A DNA stretch of 26,653 nucleotides. It comes from a virus. Made by a program: the position numbers and the translations under genes. The stretch spans positions 1-26,653 of IMG/VR virus record IMGVR_UViG_3300025131_000346, one strand, 5' to 3'. Below are positions 23,243 through 26,653 of this stretch, in pieces. How positions within the stretch are numbered: the stretch's first letter is position 1; the number at the start of each line of letters is the position of its first letter. The notes below the pieces were generated by a model. That model saw nothing but the letters and a program-made list of their open reading frames with translations, was not told the DNA's origin and did not search any database.

Positions 23243-25054
23243 CTAATCAATAATACTATTAGCTTTTTTCTCCTGTTTCTCTATGATTCTAGAAAGGATT
23301 TCCTTTTTATCATCATTTGTCTCAATATTATCTCTTACAAATTCTAAATTACTAATGATACTTTCATTAGCAGTCGGTGGTGTATTTTCTGCTGGCTCTT
23401 GACCTCCAGCCTCACCATATCCTGGTCCACCTCCAGGAGGAGCCCCGCCAGGGGCTCCCGCGCCAGCGGAGCCAATGCCCATAGCGGCTGCTTCAGCCTC
23501 TTTTTCCATATTTTCTTCTTGCTCTTTTTCCATTTCAGATTTCATTCTTTCAATTTCCTCATCGTCCATATCATAGTATTCACGATATATCTCATCTTTA
23601 GGAAATAATTGTAGTTGCTGAACAGCCTGAATAACTCTAGTCTTTTGTTCATCTAGATCAAGCTTTCTTTTTGCCGACATATCTGATGGCTCAGGAAGAA
23701 CTATTTTTAATTTTTTAATTAAAGCGGCAGGAAATCCTTTTAATTGAAGGTGGCGTTTTGCCATATTCTCTAATCCAATTTGGACATTGAGTTGGACTCT
23801 ATGAATAGTTCTAGAAAATTTAACATCAAGCTGAGAAAGGTTAGCCTTTCTTTCTGGGGATTTATCCTTCTCTACAATATAATCTTTAGGAATTTTAAGT
23901 GAAGCCAGTAACTTATCTCTGTAGTACATGACATCCTCAATCTCCCCTAGATTTTGCGCTCCAGGTAAAGTATCAATCTTAGTACCCTTTCCACCCTTAC
24001 TTGGAACAAAGAAGTCCTCGTCCATAGACATTGGATTAAATCTAGCATCTACAGTACCTCTCTGACTATTGTAATACTTCTCTTTCTTAAACTTCTCTTT
24101 TAAGCGTTCAATAAACATCTCAGCTTTGCTTGCAGGGAGATTGCCTGTGTCCACATAAAATATTCTTCTCTCAGGTGCGCGAGAAAGGCGATAGATCATC
24201 ATAGCATCTTCCATCATCTTTAAGGATCTGAAGATTCTATGGCACATAGCCGCAATAGATTTCCCATATGGATAGAATAGGGGGTCCGAAGTGTGAAGTC
24301 TGTAATGAACAATTTGATTCTTATCCAATGTAATATACTTTACTGGGTTTTCTGCGGCTGGTCCGACTCCATAGCTAAAAGTTTCATTGTTGGGAATTTC
24401 TTGCATGAATTTTTTAAGGTAGCCAAACTCATTCTCAACTCGCAATATCCAATTTGGGTTCAAAATTTTAATCTTTTTGATACCTTCTTGAGGACTATTA
24501 ACATCTAGAATTAATTCAGTGAAACAATCTCCATACTTTACAGTATTTCTAATAATATCCCATAAAAAAGTTTCTAGCTTGATATTATCAAAAAGTGTGG
24601 TTACTTCATCAACTACCATAGAACTTTCTGATTTAATAGTCCACTTTTCGTTCCTAGGACCTCTTTGGGAAGAGTCGTCTGCATATATATCAAACGCAGC
24701 CCCGATCTCAGGGTACTCATCCATTTCTTCGTATTCTTTATATCGTCTACGCCTATTAAGCTCTAGTTGAGGTAATATGGGGTTTCTCGAAATTCCACCT
24801 ATAGCAGGAGCTTGATCATTAGTATCCTTAATAACATCCGTAGAAATTATGGTATCCCCACCAGCAGGAATCGCAGTTCCTGCATCCATGAGTTTCACGG
24901 CTTGCGCTTGAGCTTTTGTAGCAAAGAATTTAGCGAAGAATCTACCTATAGGCCCCGTTGGAATATAAGAAGTACTTACTTGACCCGCAGTAGTTCCACC
25001 AAATTCGGTATAACCCTCCTCTAAAGGTTTTTGTTTTTCTATTTCATCAGCCAT
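23243..25054 (-). CDS. Portal protein, gp20-like
   Basis: A 603-residue portal protein of the T4 gp20 type. Recognisable blocks are RRRRYKEYEEMDEYPEIGAA (101-120, the entry to the core), HYRLHTSDPLFYPYGKSIA, MMEDAMMIYRLSRAPERRIF (the family's most conserved segment) and LGEIEDVMYYRDKLLASLKI near the clip region. The portal forms the 12-subunit ring at one capsid vertex, on which terminase docks and to which the neck attaches. The C-terminal 80 residues are unusual: a Glu/Lys-rich helix then a Gly/Pro/Ala-rich stretch with a GC-rich DNA hairpin (23439-23458). ATG 25054 overlaps the terminase stop by 16 bp behind an AAGGAAG ribosome site. Confidence 0.93.
   Translation of the reverse strand: MADEIEKQKPLEEGYTEFGGTTAGQVSTSYIPTGPIGRFFAKFFATKAQAQAVKLMDAGTAIPAGGDTIISTDVIKDTNDQAPAIGGISRNPILPQLELNRRRRYKEYEEMDEYPEIGAAFDIYADDSSQRGPRNEKWTIKSESSMVVDEVTTLFDNIKLETFLWDIIRNTVKYGDCFTELILDVNSPQEGIKKIKILNPNWILRVENEFGYLKKFMQEIPNNETFSYGVGPAAENPVKYITLDKNQIVHYRLHTSDPLFYPYGKSIAAMCHRIFRSLKMMEDAMMIYRLSRAPERRIFYVDTGNLPASKAEMFIERLKEKFKKEKYYNSQRGTVDARFNPMSMDEDFFVPSKGGKGTKIDTLPGAQNLGEIEDVMYYRDKLLASLKIPKDYIVEKDKSPERKANLSQLDVKFSRTIHRVQLNVQIGLENMAKRHLQLKGFPAALIKKLKIVLPEPSDMSAKRKLDLDEQKTRVIQAVQQLQLFPKDEIYREYYDMDDEEIERMKSEMEKEQEENMEKEAEAAAMGIGSAGAGAPGGAPPGGGPGYGEAGGQEPAENTPPTANESIISNLEFVRDNIETNDDKKEILSRIIEKQEKKANSIID
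23439..23458. other. GC-rich perfect hairpin within the portal 3' coding region
   Basis: An 8-bp perfect inverted repeat (GGAGCCCC / GGGGCTCC) with a 4-base loop lies in the Gly/Pro/Ala codons of the portal tail. No T-run follows on either strand, so it is not a classical terminator. It would be a very stable RNA stem in an AT-rich message. Confidence 0.7.
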
Positions 25055-26583
25055 TTATAATCTTCCTTGGTCATTCGCCCATATGCATCTTTAAGATTTG
25101 CGGTATAATTCTTTGAAGGCATAACAGGAGTATCTTTGTGCGGAATTTTAGAGACAAACTCAATTGGAGTAGTATCCAACAGGTGTTTGTATCCATGTAC
25201 CGCTAAAGCTAAACTCATAATGAGATCATCATGATGATTTTTCTCAGCCTGCGCCTTTCCACCTTCTGTAATAATAAATGTCATTAGTTCATCACAAGTT
25301 CTTGTTGAATTAACTTTGATTAAATCCGTTCTTAAAGCTTCTTCCATGTCTGCCAGAATGCTGTCTCTATTTTTTGCTGTCACTTGAAAACCAATATCGC
25401 CCTTTTCATCAGACCACAGGTTTTCATACTCATAAATATTATAGAGCCAATCAATTAGGTTATTTCCGATAGTATTTCTCTCACAAATAACATGAGCTAT
25501 GTTATATAGCATACCTTCATTAGCAATAATTTGAGCAAAATCATTAATTGCGGTTTTATTAGAATAAAACTCGGCTACTTGTTGACCATTATAGAGATTA
25601 ATGACATGAAATGCTGAATAATCCCGATCCCGCCCTAAGGAAGTATCACATGAAATTAGATATGAGTACTGAGGATGGGGTTCTTGCCAAACACGCATTC
25701 TATTGTTGTATTTAGTGTAATATTCCTCGCTAGTTTGGTTAGAAATATCTTTGAGGACCATACCATCAACATAAGTATCACCTGTGCCTAGGAAAGAGCA
25801 TTCGTATTCTTGTAACCACTGCTTTATGGGCATGTTAGCTCTAGTGGTATCCTCCCACTTATAAATATCTAATCCCTTTTTCTCCATTTCTTTATACAAG
25901 TGAGAATAATTCTCGTTGTAGGAATACTCGGGATGCTCCTGCCAGCGAATATCTATTGGATTAAAAGAGTTTTTTCCGTTAACTGCGGCATCATAAACAT
26001 CATGATACCAATTTCCGACCCCGTTTACAGTAGAAAGAACAAAAGCTCTACCTCCAGTAGAAATAATAGGATAAACAGCAGCCCAAATAGTATCAATAGC
26101 CTCAATAAAAGCAGCTTCATCAATAATCAAGAAGGATCCTGCAAGAGATCTACCCGATTGCTTTCCAGAAGGTCTGGATTTGATCACGGAGCCAGTCTTT
26201 AGTTTAAGTGTATGTTTGTTATCATCAGTAATTCCTGGTTTTAAGAATCCAGGAAGCTCGTCATACATTAGTTTGATGCGATCCAACACCTCTGTAGCTT
26301 CTGTGTCTCCTTTTGAAAGAATGACAACTTGCTTATGTTTCTGAAAAATAATCATCCACAAAGAGTATGCAGCCGCAATAGTAGTACAGCCAGCCTGTCT
26401 GAACTTTCTGAGGATATTAAATCTATTATCCTCTAAACAGTTAACTATTCTATGTTGAAAAGGATACAACTTAAATGGAACAAGTCCCCGAACAGGGTGA
26501 GTTACCCTAATATATTTTGACATAAAATGAATGGGGTCTTCAGCGCACCTCTTAAATTCGTCTAATAATTGTTCTTTTTCCAT
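25039..26583 (-). CDS. Terminase large subunit, gp17-like
   Basis: A 514-residue packaging motor. The ATPase half has a deviant Walker A, RKFRQAGCTT (59-68), Walker B FLIIDEAAF (151-159) and the coupling motif STVNG (184-188). The RNase H-like nuclease half has Asp313 (SCDTSLGRDRDYSA), Glu368 (VICERNTIGN) and a His-His-Asp-Asp (450-453) near the end. These are the expected T4 gp17 elements in order; T4's is 610 aa. It cuts and translocates concatemeric DNA through the portal encoded next. Replacement of the Walker A lysine position by Cys is tolerated in some terminases, where a preceding basic residue serves. ATG 26583 has AGGA about 9 nt upstream. Confidence 0.95.
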   Translation of the reverse strand: MEKEQLLDEFKRCAEDPIHFMSKYIRVTHPVRGLVPFKLYPFQHRIVNCLEDNRFNILRKFRQAGCTTIAAAYSLWMIIFQKHKQVVILSKGDTEATEVLDRIKLMYDELPGFLKPGITDDNKHTLKLKTGSVIKSRPSGKQSGRSLAGSFLIIDEAAFIEAIDTIWAAVYPIISTGGRAFVLSTVNGVGNWYHDVYDAAVNGKNSFNPIDIRWQEHPEYSYNENYSHLYKEMEKKGLDIYKWEDTTRANMPIKQWLQEYECSFLGTGDTYVDGMVLKDISNQTSEEYYTKYNNRMRVWQEPHPQYSYLISCDTSLGRDRDYSAFHVINLYNGQQVAEFYSNKTAINDFAQIIANEGMLYNIAHVICERNTIGNNLIDWLYNIYEYENLWSDEKGDIGFQVTAKNRDSILADMEEALRTDLIKVNSTRTCDELMTFIITEGGKAQAEKNHHDDLIMSLALAVHGYKHLLDTTPIEFVSKIPHKDTPVMPSKNYTANLKDAYGRMTKEDYKWLMK

Positions 26584-26604
26584 AAACTAGCGTCCTAACT
26601 TATA

Positions 26605-26615
26605 TATTATAGTAT
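26605..26615. promoter_or_regulatory. Second copy of the TATTATAGTAT promoter-like element
   Basis: The 11-mer is identical to 17043-17053. On the minus strand it reads ATACTATAATA with TATAAT about 23 bp upstream of the terminase ATG. On plus it directly abuts an ATG at 26616. Both copies lie in the gap between divergent frames, which supports a promoter over chance. Confidence 0.55.
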
Positions 26616-26653
26616 ATGAATATATATTCACTTATATGTACTAGATCAAGAGA
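26616..26653 (+). CDS. Possible start of a divergent plus-strand gene (cut by the right edge)
   Basis: An ATG at 26616 opens a frame reading MNIYSLICTRSR up to the end of the window with no stop. It starts immediately after the TATTATAGTAT element, exactly as uvsW does at 17055. Twelve codons are too few to identify a product or be sure the gene is real. Confidence 0.35.
   Translation, partial: MNIYSLICTRSR

Noticed and set aside
26383-26412. Possible loss of terminase ATPase function because Walker A has Cys where Lys is usual
   Set aside because: Deviant Walker A motifs with the basic residue placed earlier (here Arg59/Lys60/Arg62) are known in functional terminases; the rest of the motor motifs are intact.
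59-26583. tRNA genes, IS elements or integrase/attachment sites
   Set aside because: No cloverleaf, transposase or inverted terminal repeats noticed; nearly all bases are used by recognised frames. A tRNA scan program was not run.

Overview
The window is a gene-dense, AT-rich segment of a tailed-phage genome of the T4-like myovirus type. The evidence is a set of recognisable T4-type proteins: a gp17-like large terminase, gp20-like portal, gp26-like tail-assembly protein, tape measure, gp48/54-like tube protein, gp53-, gp25- and gp6-like wedge proteins, a gp5-like spike without lysozyme, a T4 gp61-like primase and UvsW helicase. Gene order and composition resemble environmental (possibly marine) relatives more than T4 itself, but the host cannot be read from this sequence. 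There are no tRNAs, rRNAs, IS elements or CRISPR arrays. The largest non-coding gap between mapped genes is about 45 bp, so no stretch over 300 bp lacks a gene.

Layout from the right end, in the direction of minus-strand transcription: terminase (26583-25039), portal (25054-23243), a 539-aa helical protein in the place where prohead core genes often sit, a 152-aa protein, a repeat-rich fibre with a C1q/TNF-like tip (21106-19121), and two small membrane proteins (19108-18643). A plus-strand pair, UvsW and a UvsW.1-like protein (17055-18646), follows. Next come a zinc-ribbon tail-assembly chaperone with a -1 frameshift extension (17011-16086), a 325-aa probable virion protein, a plus-strand primase (14145-15134), a minus-strand Cas4/RecB-type nuclease (14152-13364) and a small plus-strand unknown (13096-13398). 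The left 13 kb is one minus-strand baseplate/tail operon: a 129-aa unknown, tape measure, gp48/54-like, gp53-like, hub, spike, a 902-aa LamG-like protein, gp25-like, gp6-like and one gene that runs off the left edge. Sheath, tube, major capsid protein, prohead protease and small terminase are not in the window.

Three things stand out. (1) Two baseplate genes are each broken by a head-to-tail tandem duplication, of 68 bp (8163-8298) and 128 bp (10512-10767, one mismatch). Neither length is a multiple of three, and removing one copy restores a 933-aa hub and a 390-aa tube protein exactly. This is either a joining artefact or a real reversible mutation. (2) The tail-assembly chaperone gene carries a canonical A_AAT_TTT slippery heptamer just before its stop, giving a 308-aa G/GT-style fusion. 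(3) The 11-mer TATTATAGTAT abuts the start codon of a plus-strand gene at both 17043 and 26605, and reads as a TATAAT-type -10 toward the minus-strand gene on the other side. This suggests a compact bidirectional promoter with near-leaderless plus-strand transcripts. Compaction is also seen where the nuclease and primase share the palindrome ATGTACAT as divergent starts, and where two convergent genes share CTAG as stops.
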